Shown here piece after piece: positions 1-5,927 of a stretch of DNA of 6,576 nt. This DNA is from SKNW01 sp050485865. Its GTDB lineage: Bacteria > Gemmatimonadota > Gemmatimonadetes > Longimicrobiales > Gaopeijiaceae. The translations under genes and the position numbers were made by a program. The stretch is from positions 1 to 6,576 of the forward strand of contig JBJHCE010000166.1 of the NCBI GenBank assembly GCA_050485865.1, written 5' to 3'. Each line of letters begins with the position of its first letter. Within the stretch, counting starts at the first letter, position 1. Below the pieces are notes generated by a model. It saw only the letters and a list, made by a program, of their open reading frames with translations. It was not told the DNA's origin and ran no database searches.

Positions 1-945
1 GCCGCCTCCCGCTACGGACTGAACGTGGCCGACGTCCAGGAGATCCTCATGACGGCCATCGGGGGGACGGTGGTCACCGAGACGGTGGAGGGGAGGGAGC
101 GCTACCGGGTGACGGTCCGCTACGCCCGGGACTTCCGCGACTCCCCGGAGGCGGTGGGGGCGGTGCGCATCCCCCTTCCCGGTGGAGGAGAGACCACCCT
201 GGCCTCGGTGGCCCGGATCGGGTTCTCCGAGGGGCCCATGGTGATCCGGACCGAGAATGCCTTCCCCGTGACCTCGGTCTTCCTGGATGTGGAGGGGCGG
301 GACCTGGGGGGTTACGTGGCCGAGGCCGCGGAGCGGCTCGGGGCGGAGCTCGCGCTCCCCGCCGGGTACACCCTGTCCTGGGCCGGCCAGTTCGAGGCCA
401 TGGAGCGGGTGCGGGGCCGCATGACCCTCATCGTGCCCGTGACCCTGGCCCTCGTCCTCATTCTCCTCTTCCTCCACTTCGGGAGCATCCTCAAGACGCT
501 CATCGTCATGCTCACCCTCCCCTTCGCCCTGGTGGGCGGGATCTGGCTCCTCTGGATGCAGGGGTTCGAGACGAGCGTGGCGGTCTGGGTGGGGTTCATC
601 GCCCTGGCCGGGCTCGCGGTGGAGATGGGGGTGGTCATGCTCATCTACCTGGACCAGGCCCACGCATCCCTCATGGAGCGGACGGGAGGAAAGCCGGCGC
701 CAGGCGAGATCCGGGCCGCCGTGGCCGAGGGAGCGAGCCAGCGCCTTCGTCCGGTTCTCATGACCGTGGTCTCGGACATCCTGGCCCTCCTCCCCCTCCT
801 CTGGCTTGCCGGGGTGGGCGCGGCCACCATGCACCGGATCGCCACCCCCCTCGTGGGAGGCCTCATTACCGCCATGCTCCTGGCCCTCTTCGTGATCCCG
901 GCCCTGTACTCGGTGTGGCGGGAGTGGGAGGTGCGGCGGGGGTGA
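1..945 (+). CDS. CusA/CzcA-like heavy-metal RND efflux pump, C-terminal part (5' end outside window)
   Basis: This is the inner-membrane proton/substrate antiporter of a tripartite metal-efflux pump. The frame is open from base 1, so the true start lies upstream; 314 residues precede the TGA stop. The first ~140 residues are the end of the second periplasmic domain (SRYGLNVADVQ, TVEGRERY, a TENAFP stretch, WAGQFEAMERV). Five hydrophobic helices follow, at about residues 142-160, 165-183, 194-216, 254-273 and 280-302, matching TM8-TM12 of the 12-helix RND fold. PFALVGGIWLLW and GFIALAGLAVEMGVVMLIYL are hallmark segments of the heavy-metal (HME) branch, including the glutamate in TM10. Known CusA is about 1,045 residues, so roughly the last 30% is here. 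The metal (Cu/Ag versus Zn/Co/Ni) cannot be decided, because the central methionines and the TM4 acidic residue lie outside. No partner gene follows; the next gene is convergent. Confidence 0.94.
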   Translation, partial: AASRYGLNVADVQEILMTAIGGTVVTETVEGRERYRVTVRYARDFRDSPEAVGAVRIPLPGGGETTLASVARIGFSEGPMVIRTENAFPVTSVFLDVEGRDLGGYVAEAAERLGAELALPAGYTLSWAGQFEAMERVRGRMTLIVPVTLALVLILLFLHFGSILKTLIVMLTLPFALVGGIWLLWMQGFETSVAVWVGFIALAGLAVEMGVVMLIYLDQAHASLMERTGGKPAPGEIRAAVAEGASQRLRPVLMTVVSDILALLPLLWLAGVGAATMHRIATPLVGGLITAMLLALFVIPALYSVWREWEVRRG

Positions 946-1001
946 GGTTGCCGCTGCCCCTGCTCCGGACCCCGATGAAGATTCCGGTACCCCGGTCCGA
1001 C

Positions 1002-1020
1002 CCGCCCCGGCCGGGGGCGG
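1002..1020. terminator. GC-rich hairpin between convergent genes, possible bidirectional terminator
   Basis: A 7-bp perfect inverted repeat, CCGCCCC (1002-1008) and GGGGCGG (1014-1020) with a 5-nt loop, sits in the 86-nt gap between the stop of the RND gene (945) and the stop of the convergent gene (1032). The location suits a terminator serving both strands. There is no T tract on either side, so this is not a classical intrinsic terminator, and GC-rich DNA often forms such stems by chance. Confidence 0.3.
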
Positions 1021-1031
1021 TCAGCCGAGGT

Positions 1032-1622
1032 TCAGGGGCGCCCTCCGGTCGCGATCCTGACGAGCTCGACCCTGGAGACGATGCGCGGCCCGCCGGCGGC
1101 CTCCGGGCCCAGGACGAAGAAGTGTTCGTGGTAGCCGCTCCGCCAGAACCGGTCTCCCGAGGAGCCGATGTTGAACTCGACCCGCACCACCGCGAGGAGG
1201 TGACCTTCCGGGAGCGTCCCGAGGTGCCGCTCTAACCCCTGTGGGAGGGTCCTCGTGAGCTCCATGAGGCGATAGATGCGAGGCTCCCCCTCGTACGGGC
1301 AGTTGGCCTCGCATGTCCCGGTGGCGACCCTGGGCGGAAGGTCCAGTCCAACGTGCTCGCCGAGGTGTTCCCACCACGACCCGCGCTCGGTGGCAGGCCA
1401 CCCGCGGGCTGCCCCGGCCTCGGCGAAGGAACCCACGTCGACCACCGGGGCCGCCTGCATGCCATGGGGAACCGTCCTTGAGGCCTCGATCTGCCGCACC
1501 ATCTCGGGCCCCACGAGGGGCCACCCCTCGATCTCCTGGGCCGACACGCTCCCCCACCCGGCCACGGCGGCCAGAAACGCGAGGACCGCAGGCAGGAACG
1601 GGGCGCGAGGGGCGTCCGTCAT
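1032..1622 (-). CDS. Uncharacterised putative exported protein (196 aa), third gene of the pnt unit
   Basis: I do not recognise this protein. The ATG at 1622 gives 196 residues. The N-terminus has a hydrophobic stretch (about residues 9-22) ending in SVSAQE, which resembles a signal peptide cleaved near residue 28, so a periplasmic or secreted location is inferred. The mature part is rich in W, H and E, with two cysteines (C104 and C108, CEANC) close enough for a disulphide or a metal site, a WWEHLGEH segment, and later hydrophobic strands such as HLLAVVRVEF and HEHFFVLGPE that suggest a compact beta-containing domain. The start was chosen because a GAGG Shine-Dalgarno lies 6 nt upstream, overlapping the pntB stop, and because the signal peptide begins there; the frame stays open further upstream inside pntB, but that is antisense-like shadow. 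The 8-nt gap to pntB implies co-transcription and perhaps translational coupling. The gene ends facing the RND gene. Confidence 0.75.
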   Translation of the reverse strand: MTDAPRAPFLPAVLAFLAAVAGWGSVSAQEIEGWPLVGPEMVRQIEASRTVPHGMQAAPVVDVGSFAEAGAARGWPATERGSWWEHLGEHVGLDLPPRVATGTCEANCPYEGEPRIYRLMELTRTLPQGLERHLGTLPEGHLLAVVRVEFNIGSSGDRFWRSGYHEHFFVLGPEAAGGPRIVSRVELVRIATGGRP

Positions 1623-1630
1623 GGGGCCCC

Positions 1631-3052
1631 TCAGGGAGTTCCCGCCGGCACCCCGCCGGCCTGGAGTCCGGCCAGGACGGCGTCCACGTTCGTGCCGGCG
1701 TCCCCGAAGAGCATGCGGGTGTTCGGGCGGAAGAAGAGGGGGTTCTCGATGCCGGCGTACCCGCTCGCCATGCTTCGCTTGAGCACGATGACCACCTTCG
1801 CGTTCCAGACCTCGAGCACGGGCATCCCGGCAATGGGGCTCTGGGGATCCTCCAGGGCAGCGGGGTTCACGATGTCGTTTGCGCCCACCACGAGCGCCAC
1901 GTCGGTCTCGGGGAACTCGTCGTTCACGTCCTCCATCTCGTGCACGATGTCGTAGGGGACCCCGGCGTCGGCGAGGAGCACGTTCATGTGTCCCGGGAGG
2001 CGGCCGGCCACCGGGTGGATGGCGAAGGACACGTCCGCCCCGTCGTCGCGGAGGAAGCGGACGATGCGGGCCAGGGTGTGCTGGGCCTGCGCGGTGGCCA
2101 TTCCGTACCCGGGCACGATGATCACCTTCCGGGCCCGGCGAAGGAGCTCCGTGGCCTCGTCCACCTCGATGGCCACGTGCTCGCCCCCGGCGCCCCCCTC
2201 CACCACCGTTCCCTCGCCGGTCCCGAACCCGCCCAGTATGACACTGATGAAGGAGCGGTTCATCCCCCGACACATGATGTAGCTGAGGATCGCGCCACTG
2301 CTTCCCACGAGCGCCCCGGTCACGATGAGGAGGTCATTCGAAAGCATGAAACCCGCCGCGGCGGCAGCCCACCCCGAGTAGCTGTTCAGCATGGAGACCA
2401 CCACCGGCATGTCCGCTCCGCCGATCGCGGCCACCAGGTGGAGCCCCAGGAGGGCGGCGAGGACGGTGGCCAGGTACAGGGGAAGGAGCTGGGATGCGGG
2501 GTCCCCGCTCCCCTGGACGAAGAGGACCCCGAGCACGAGGACCACCGCGAGGACCACCAGGTTCAGCAGGTGTCGGGCCGGAAGGAGGAGGGGGCGCCCG
2601 GAGATCACCCCGTGGAGCTTCGCCGCCGCCAGGACGGAGCCGGTGAAGGTAATGGCCCCGATGACCACCCCGAGGTAGATCTCCGTGGAAAGCACGAGGG
2701 CCGCCGCTCCGATCCGGTCGGTGCCGTGCTCCAGGAGCGTCGCGAACCCCACCAGCACCGCCGCGGCCCCCACGAAGGAGTGGAGCATGGCCACGAGCTG
2801 CGGGAGCTCGGTCATCTTGACCCTGGCGGCCACGAAGAGGCCGAGGAGCGCCGCCGGCAGTAGGATCAGCACCAGGAGGAGGTGCCCCGTGAACCCGGGC
2901 CCGAAGGCCGTGGCCAGGAGGGCCAGCGCCATTCCGGTGATCCCGAAGAGAACGCCGCGACGCGCCGACTCGGGGTGGGAGAGCCCCGAGAGGCTCAGGA
3001 TGAAGAGCCCGGCGGCCCAGAGGTACGCGATGGTGACGAGGTTCTGGGTCAT
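1631..3052 (-). CDS. pntB: NAD(P) transhydrogenase (proton-translocating), beta subunit
   Basis: PntB forms part of the proton channel and binds NADP(H) in the inner-membrane transhydrogenase, which couples proton entry to hydride transfer from NADH to NADP+. The 473 residues are close to the usual ~460. Residues 1-265 hold about nine hydrophobic helices; His91 in MLHSFVGAAAVLVGF and Asn223 in MLNSYSGWAAAAAGF correspond to the proton-path residues known in E. coli as beta-His91 and beta-Asn222, with Asp214 matching beta-Asp213. Residues ~290-473 are the NADP-binding domain III: GYGMA (315-319), HPVAGRLPGHMNVLLA (346-361), GANDIVNPAA (390-399), KRSM (425-428), GYAG (431-434) and FGDAG (449-453). 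The ATG at 3052 lies 4 nt after the pntA stop, with GGAAG as Shine-Dalgarno 7 nt upstream inside the end of pntA. All key residues are intact, so the enzyme should be functional. Confidence 0.98.
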   Translation of the reverse strand: MTQNLVTIAYLWAAGLFILSLSGLSHPESARRGVLFGITGMALALLATAFGPGFTGHLLLVLILLPAALLGLFVAARVKMTELPQLVAMLHSFVGAAAVLVGFATLLEHGTDRIGAAALVLSTEIYLGVVIGAITFTGSVLAAAKLHGVISGRPLLLPARHLLNLVVLAVVLVLGVLFVQGSGDPASQLLPLYLATVLAALLGLHLVAAIGGADMPVVVSMLNSYSGWAAAAAGFMLSNDLLIVTGALVGSSGAILSYIMCRGMNRSFISVILGGFGTGEGTVVEGGAGGEHVAIEVDEATELLRRARKVIIVPGYGMATAQAQHTLARIVRFLRDDGADVSFAIHPVAGRLPGHMNVLLADAGVPYDIVHEMEDVNDEFPETDVALVVGANDIVNPAALEDPQSPIAGMPVLEVWNAKVVIVLKRSMASGYAGIENPLFFRPNTRMLFGDAGTNVDAVLAGLQAGGVPAGTP

Positions 3053-3056
3053 GGGG

Positions 3057-4640
3057 TCACTTCCGGAACATGGCGAGCATGCGCCGCGTCACGAGGAATC
3101 CGCCGAAGATGTTGATGGCGGCGATGAAGACCGCGACGGCACCCAGGATGGTGGCCGGTGAATCGAGGGCCCCGGAGAGGTGGATCATTCCCCCCAGGAT
3201 GATGATTCCGCTCACCGCGTTCGTGACGCTGATGAGGGGAGTGTGGAGGGCGGGGGTGACGTTCCAGACGACCTGCCACCCCACGAAGCAGGCCAGGACG
3301 AAGACGGTGAGGTGGCTGAGAAAGCTCTCGGGAGCCCCCCACCCCACCGCCAGGATGGCCAGCGCCGCAGCCCCCAGCCAGACGAGCCCGCCCTTCCCCT
3401 TCGCCTCCTCCTTCCTCCCCTTCCGCCCCCTGGCTGCGGAAACGGTGGGCGGGGCATCCTTCCCCTCATCCCAGGGTTGGGGCGCCTCCACCTCCTCCAC
3501 CTTGGGCTTCGGGGGAGGGGGCCAGAGGATTCGACCCTCGTGGGTCACCAGCGAGCCGGAAACGATCTCGTTTTCGAGGTCGACCCCGAAGCCCTCGGCA
3601 CTCCCCATTTCCTCGATCATGTTGACCAGGACCGTCCCGTAAAGCCAGCTGGTCTGGATGGCCATGCGGCTCGGAAGATCGGTGAGGCCGACGATTGTAA
3701 CCCCGTGGTGTTCCACCACCTGGTCCGGAACCGTGAGGGCACAGTTTCCGCCCTGCTGGGCCGCCAGGTCCACGATCACCGACCCCTCCCGCATGCTCTC
3801 CACCATCCCTGCGGTGATGAGCTTCGGCGCCTCCTTCCCGGGAATGAGTGCGGTGGTGATGATGATGTCCACCTCCATGGCCTGGCGGGCGAACATCTTC
3901 ATTTCCGCCTCGATGTAGGCTTCGGACATGACCTTGGCATAGCCGCCCTCGCCCGCGCCGTCCTCCTTCACGTGGAGTTCGAGGAACTCCGCCCCCAGGC
4001 TCCGGACCTGTTCGGCCACCTCGGGGCGCGTGTCGAAGGCCCGGACGATGGCACCGAGCCCGCGAGCGGCGGGAATCGCGGCGAGCCCCGCAACCCCGGC
4101 CCCGATGATGAGCACGGTGGCCGGCCGGATGGAGCCCGCCGCCGTGGTCTGCCCCGCCAGGAAGCGGGGGTAACGGTGGGCGGCCTCGATCACCGCCCGG
4201 TAGCCCGCGGCATTCGCCATTGCACTCAGGGCGTCCACCTTCTGGGCACGTGTGATGCGCGGGACCCGGTCCATGGCGATCGTGGTGACCTGGCGCCGGG
4301 CCAGGCGCTCGAGCAGCTCCGGGTTTTCCGCAGGCCAGATGAACCCGATGAGCGTCGCCCCCTCCCGAATCATCTCCGCCTCGTGCCTGCCGAGCCCCGG
4401 ATGGGTCACGGGAGGCCGCACCTTGAGAATGATGTCGGACTCGGCCCAGAGTACCGCCACATCGTCCACCACCTGGGCCCCCACCTCCGCGAAGGCCTGG
4501 TCGGAGTGCCTGGCCGCCTCGCCGGCCCCCTTCTCGACCAGGACCGTGAAGCCCGCCTCCACCAGGCGTTTCACGGTGCGAGGTGTGCCGGCGACCCGGC
4601 GTTCTTCGGGGGTGATCTCCCTGGGGATGCCGATGCGCAT
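3057..4640 (-). CDS. pntA: NAD(P) transhydrogenase (proton-translocating), alpha subunit, one-piece form
   Basis: PntA carries the NAD(H)-binding domain I and part of the membrane domain. The 527 residues resemble the E. coli single-chain form (~510), not the split form in which alpha is divided into two genes. The N-terminus MRIGIPRE is the conserved family start. The RQD loop that positions NADH is present (R128, Q133, D136), as are the dinucleotide motif GAGVAG (180-185), the ribose-binding aspartate in AFDTRPE (D203), ITTALIPGK (261-269) and VDLAAQQGGNC (290-300). A proline- and lysine-rich linker (about 374-417) leads to four membrane helices at about 418-435, 440-460, 466-487 and 497-516, ending SINIFGGF-like (AINIFGGF) and MLAMFRK. 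The start at 4640 is set by homology; the bases just upstream read CCTCC and give no Shine-Dalgarno. It is the first gene of the unit with pntB. A GTG at 4763 would add 41 atypical residues and is rejected. Confidence 0.98.
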   Translation of the reverse strand: MRIGIPREITPEERRVAGTPRTVKRLVEAGFTVLVEKGAGEAARHSDQAFAEVGAQVVDDVAVLWAESDIILKVRPPVTHPGLGRHEAEMIREGATLIGFIWPAENPELLERLARRQVTTIAMDRVPRITRAQKVDALSAMANAAGYRAVIEAAHRYPRFLAGQTTAAGSIRPATVLIIGAGVAGLAAIPAARGLGAIVRAFDTRPEVAEQVRSLGAEFLELHVKEDGAGEGGYAKVMSEAYIEAEMKMFARQAMEVDIIITTALIPGKEAPKLITAGMVESMREGSVIVDLAAQQGGNCALTVPDQVVEHHGVTIVGLTDLPSRMAIQTSWLYGTVLVNMIEEMGSAEGFGVDLENEIVSGSLVTHEGRILWPPPPKPKVEEVEAPQPWDEGKDAPPTVSAARGRKGRKEEAKGKGGLVWLGAAALAILAVGWGAPESFLSHLTVFVLACFVGWQVVWNVTPALHTPLISVTNAVSGIIILGGMIHLSGALDSPATILGAVAVFIAAINIFGGFLVTRRMLAMFRK

Positions 4641-4717
4641 GGAGGACCGTGGGTGCAGGTGGAGGTAGCGGGAGCGGCACCGGGCGGGAGCCACTGCCCC
4701 GGTCGCACGACGGGGCC

Positions 4718-4746
4718 AAGGTAGAAGGCGGGTTTCAGGGCAGCAA
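4718..4746 (-). promoter_or_regulatory. Weak sigma70-like promoter candidate for pntAB
   Basis: On the minus strand TTGCTG (plus 4741-4746) and TACCTT (plus 4718-4723) are separated by exactly 17 nt, placing a transcript start some 70 nt ahead of the pntA ATG. Each box matches only three of the six consensus bases, so this is a guess guided by spacing and position; GC-rich genomes often depart from the E. coli consensus. Confidence 0.15.
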
Positions 4747-4800
4747 CCCGCGGCAGCGGACACCTCGGGCGAATCCGGAAACGAGCACCCGTGTCACGTC

Positions 4801-4815
4801 TGGATCCGGACGCGA
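4801..4815 (+). repeat. 15-bp dispersed direct repeat, copy 1 (TGGATCCGGACGCGA)
   Basis: An exact 15-base sequence that recurs at 5455-5469 in the same orientation. This copy lies in the gap between pntA and the DUF6526-like gene; the other lies upstream of that gene, so the pair brackets it about 654 bp apart. The bases on either side of the two copies do not match. Confidence 0.8.
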
Positions 4816-4894
4816 CCGCGACCGGGAATCCCGGAGCTTGTCAAGGTGATGTCCGGAGGCGTCGGCGTGGTGCGGCGAACAGGTCGACGGGGAG

Positions 4895-4907
4895 GGAGGG
4901 CCCCTCC
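4895..4907 (-). terminator. Hairpin immediately after the DUF6526-like gene, possible terminator
   Basis: GGAGGG (4895-4900) and CCCTCC (4902-4907) are perfect inverted repeats separated by one base; a realistic fold is a 5-bp stem with a 3-nt loop. It begins two bases after the minus-strand stop codon at 4910. There is no following T run on the minus strand, so termination is only suggested by position. Confidence 0.25.
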
Positions 4908-4909
4908 GT

Positions 4910-5347
4910 TCACGCCCTCAGCCGGTCCGGTTGCCACTCCCGGATCGCGCGTTTGATCGCGTCCCTGGAATCAAGGGCGCCGCCCAGCGTTTGCTCCACC
5001 AGGTCAGGGAGCTCGGCGTCGGAGGCGAAGCGGAGTGCCACGAGCTGTCCCACCGAAAGCGCTTCGATCCGCCCCCGCAGGGGTTCTGGGAGGATCCGTT
5101 CCAGCCGGAGCCGCATCTCGAGGCGAATGATCCGGTTCTGGACGGTGAGCACCATCATCCGGCTCGTGAAGAAGAGGGCCATGACGCCGACGGCGAAGGC
5201 CAGGTGGAAGAGTTCCGAAACCCCGGGACCGCGCACCAGCTCCACCACCGTGAAGACCAGGTAGAGGAGCAGGAGGGGGAAGGCGACAAAGTGATGAAGG
5301 GGCATGAAGCGGCGGTGGTTTTCGTAGTTCTGGGCTGGTTCGGGCAC
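4910..5347 (-). CDS. DUF6526-like small membrane protein (145 aa)
   Basis: The protein resembles the DUF6526 family of small uncharacterised membrane proteins; the biochemical role is unknown. The N-terminal QNYENHRRF followed by PLHHF, two hydrophobic helices at about residues 19-38 and 45-62, and a cytoplasm-like tail containing VQNRIIRLEMRLRLE, LSVGQLVALRFASDAEL (98-114) and a C-terminal AIKRAIREWQPDRLR all fit my memory of that family, which is usually 140-150 residues. I chose the GTG at 5347 over the ATG at 5305 because the QNYxNHxRF motif lies before that ATG; the cost is a weak ribosome-binding site, with only CTGGA about 7-8 nt upstream. The frame remains open to beyond 5800 upstream, but that part is low-complexity shadow overlapping the divergent gene. 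It is transcribed away from the 5532 gene across a shared 184-nt region, and towards pntA. The family assignment is from motif memory, not a search. Confidence 0.85.
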   Translation of the reverse strand: MPEPAQNYENHRRFMPLHHFVAFPLLLLYLVFTVVELVRGPGVSELFHLAFAVGVMALFFTSRMMVLTVQNRIIRLEMRLRLERILPEPLRGRIEALSVGQLVALRFASDAELPDLVEQTLGGALDSRDAIKRAIREWQPDRLRA

Positions 5348-5454
5348 GGGTGTTCCAGGTCTGGAGGGCGAGGGGTCGGGTGGCGCTACGGGTCGCGGGA
5401 AGGTTAGCCTTCGGCGATCGGCCCGGCGAGATCGGGGGGCCTGCCTTGTCCCTG

Positions 5455-5469
5455 TGGATCCGGACGCGA
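5455..5469 (+). repeat. 15-bp dispersed direct repeat, copy 2 (TGGATCCGGACGCGA)
   Basis: Exact match to 4801-4815, same orientation. This copy is abutted by a GGCCCGGGCC palindrome at 5470-5479, which the other copy lacks. It lies 62 nt upstream of the 83-residue protein's ATG. Confidence 0.8.
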
Positions 5470-5487
5470 GGCCCGGGCCCGACTCAG

Positions 5488-5517
5488 GCCCTCCTCCGTT
5501 CCGCCCTCCTCCGTTCC
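5488..5517 (+). repeat. Perfect tandem duplication, two adjacent 15-bp units (GCCCTCCTCCGTTCC)
   Basis: The unit GCCCTCCTCCGTTCC occupies 5488-5502 and again 5503-5517 with no mismatch and no spacer. It ends 14 nt before the start codon of the 83-residue membrane protein, in its 5' leader or promoter. Each unit contains CCTCCT, complementary to a full AGGAGG Shine-Dalgarno. A related CCCTCCGTTC occurs at 4902-4911 at the end of the neighbouring gene. Confidence 0.9.
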
Positions 5518-5531
5518 CCGGCAGGTGACCC

Positions 5532-5783
5532 ATGGCATGGGCGCTCCACATTCTGCTTACCGGCCTCGCGATCCTCGTCTCTGCCATCGTCCTGAACATT
5601 GCGGCTGTGGCCGCGGGGATCCCCACTTGGTACGACTTCCTCGCCGCAGTCCGGGAACGGGGGCTCGCGGAGGCAGCTCGTGATGCGGGGCTCGCGGGGA
5701 TGGCGTTTCTCCTGGTCGTGTACCCGTTTCTTCTCGGGCTCGTGGCCTGGATCGTCGGCACGGGGGCGGCACGGGCACCCTGA
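5532..5783 (+). CDS. Small two-helix membrane protein of unknown function (83 aa)
   Basis: The ATG at 5532 has AGGTG (5523-5527) as a Shine-Dalgarno 4 nt upstream. The product has two clear hydrophobic segments, about residues 4-29 (ILLTGLAILVSAIVLNIAAV) and 54-76 (AGMAFLLVVYPFLLGLVAWI), joined by a charged loop AAVRERGLAEAARDAG. Between helix 1 and the loop is GIPTWYDFL; I associate an NxxAxxxGIxTWYDFL pattern with a group of uncharacterised 80-90-residue membrane proteins, but this is recollection. Third codon positions are almost all G or C, as in the confident genes. It is divergent from the DUF6526-like gene and followed without a gap by a 29-codon ORF. No enzymatic motif is visible, so a structural or accessory membrane role is as far as one can infer. 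Confidence 0.75.
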   Translation: MAWALHILLTGLAILVSAIVLNIAAVAAGIPTWYDFLAAVRERGLAEAARDAGLAGMAFLLVVYPFLLGLVAWIVGTGAARAP

Positions 5784-5873
5784 ATGCGCGATGGGATCCG
5801 GTGGAGCGACCTCCGGTCGGCCACCCTGGACCCCGCCCGCTTCCCGGGGCTCGAGGGGTACCGGATCGAGTAG
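5784..5873 (+). CDS. Possible 29-aa small ORF abutting the 83-aa membrane protein gene
   Basis: An ATG at 5784 directly follows the TGA at 5781-5783, in the same frame, and runs 29 codons to TAG (5871-5873). Twenty-eight of the 29 sense codons end in G or C while second positions are only about 55% G+C, the pattern of real genes here and not expected of random GC-rich spacer. The peptide begins MRDGIRWSDLRSATLDP and ends PGLEGYRIE, is hydrophilic, and matches nothing I recognise. It has no Shine-Dalgarno of its own, so it would need re-initiation after the upstream stop. It might instead be the leftover 3' end of a decayed gene, or a C-terminal extension of the upstream protein cut off by a nonsense change. 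Confidence 0.35.
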   Translation: MRDGIRWSDLRSATLDPARFPGLEGYRIE

Positions 5874-5927
5874 CGACTGCCAAACCAGAGGGTGCGGCGC
5901 GGGGTGGGAAGCGCTCCTCTTGAGGCA

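Larger units (their letters stand above)
4641..4909. other. Intergenic region holding the pnt leader and the end of the DUF6526-like gene
   Basis: These 269 nt lie between two minus-strand genes. I see no convincing gene: the short frames here are rich in R, G, S and P and lack third-position bias. The part near pntA should hold the promoter and leader of pntAB. The middle holds one copy of the 15-mer TGGATCCGGACGCGA (4801-4815) and a small inverted repeat CCGGGA/TCCCGG (4822-4834). The far end holds a hairpin just after the stop of the upstream gene. Confidence 0.6.
5348..5531. promoter_or_regulatory. Divergent intergenic region between two small membrane-protein genes
   Basis: These 184 nt separate the minus-strand DUF6526-like gene from the plus-strand 83-residue gene and so should carry promoters for both. 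I find no clear -35/-10 pair on either strand. The right half holds copy 2 of the 15-mer (5455-5469), a 10-bp palindrome GGCCCGGGCC (5470-5479) right beside it, and a perfect tandem 15-bp duplication (5488-5517). Confidence 0.45.

Noticed and set aside
946..1235. Small plus-strand frame after the RND gene
   Set aside because: It reads through the convergent gap into the antisense of the exported-protein gene, and its composition is shadow-like.
1313..2863. 516-codon plus-strand open frame opposite pntB
   Set aside because: It is antisense to a gene with all conserved PntB residues; its product is rich in H, D, E, G, R and V as expected from reading GC-biased codons backwards, with no domain or ribosome site.
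3466..4719. 417-codon minus-strand frame overlapping pntA in another frame
   Set aside because: Extremely G/R/H/P-rich product without any recognisable fold; an out-of-frame shadow of pntA.
3180..4724. 514-codon plus-strand open frame opposite pntA
   Set aside because: Same cause: strong G/C third positions remove stop codons on the opposite strand. Composition is low-complexity and pntA is unmistakable.
4641..4763. 41-residue N-terminal extension of PntA from GTG 4763
   Set aside because: The family begins at MRIGIPRE; the extension is R/P/C-rich, has no conserved features and no Shine-Dalgarno.
4839..4844. Perfect TTGACA on the minus strand upstream of pntA
   Set aside because: No AT-rich -10 box lies 16-18 nt downstream; it is part of the small palindrome CTTGACAAG and is probably coincidental.
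5781..5783. TGA as a selenocysteine or programmed read-through codon joining the 83- and 29-codon frames
   Set aside because: The residues before it are a normal-looking protein tail (GTGAARAP), an ATG follows at once, and I see no convincing SECIS-like hairpin directly after it; a coupled small ORF or gene remnant is simpler.
5348..5824. Upstream extension of the DUF6526-like frame to about 5824
   Set aside because: It would overlap the 83-residue gene on the opposite strand and is low-complexity; the conserved motif starts right after GTG 5347.
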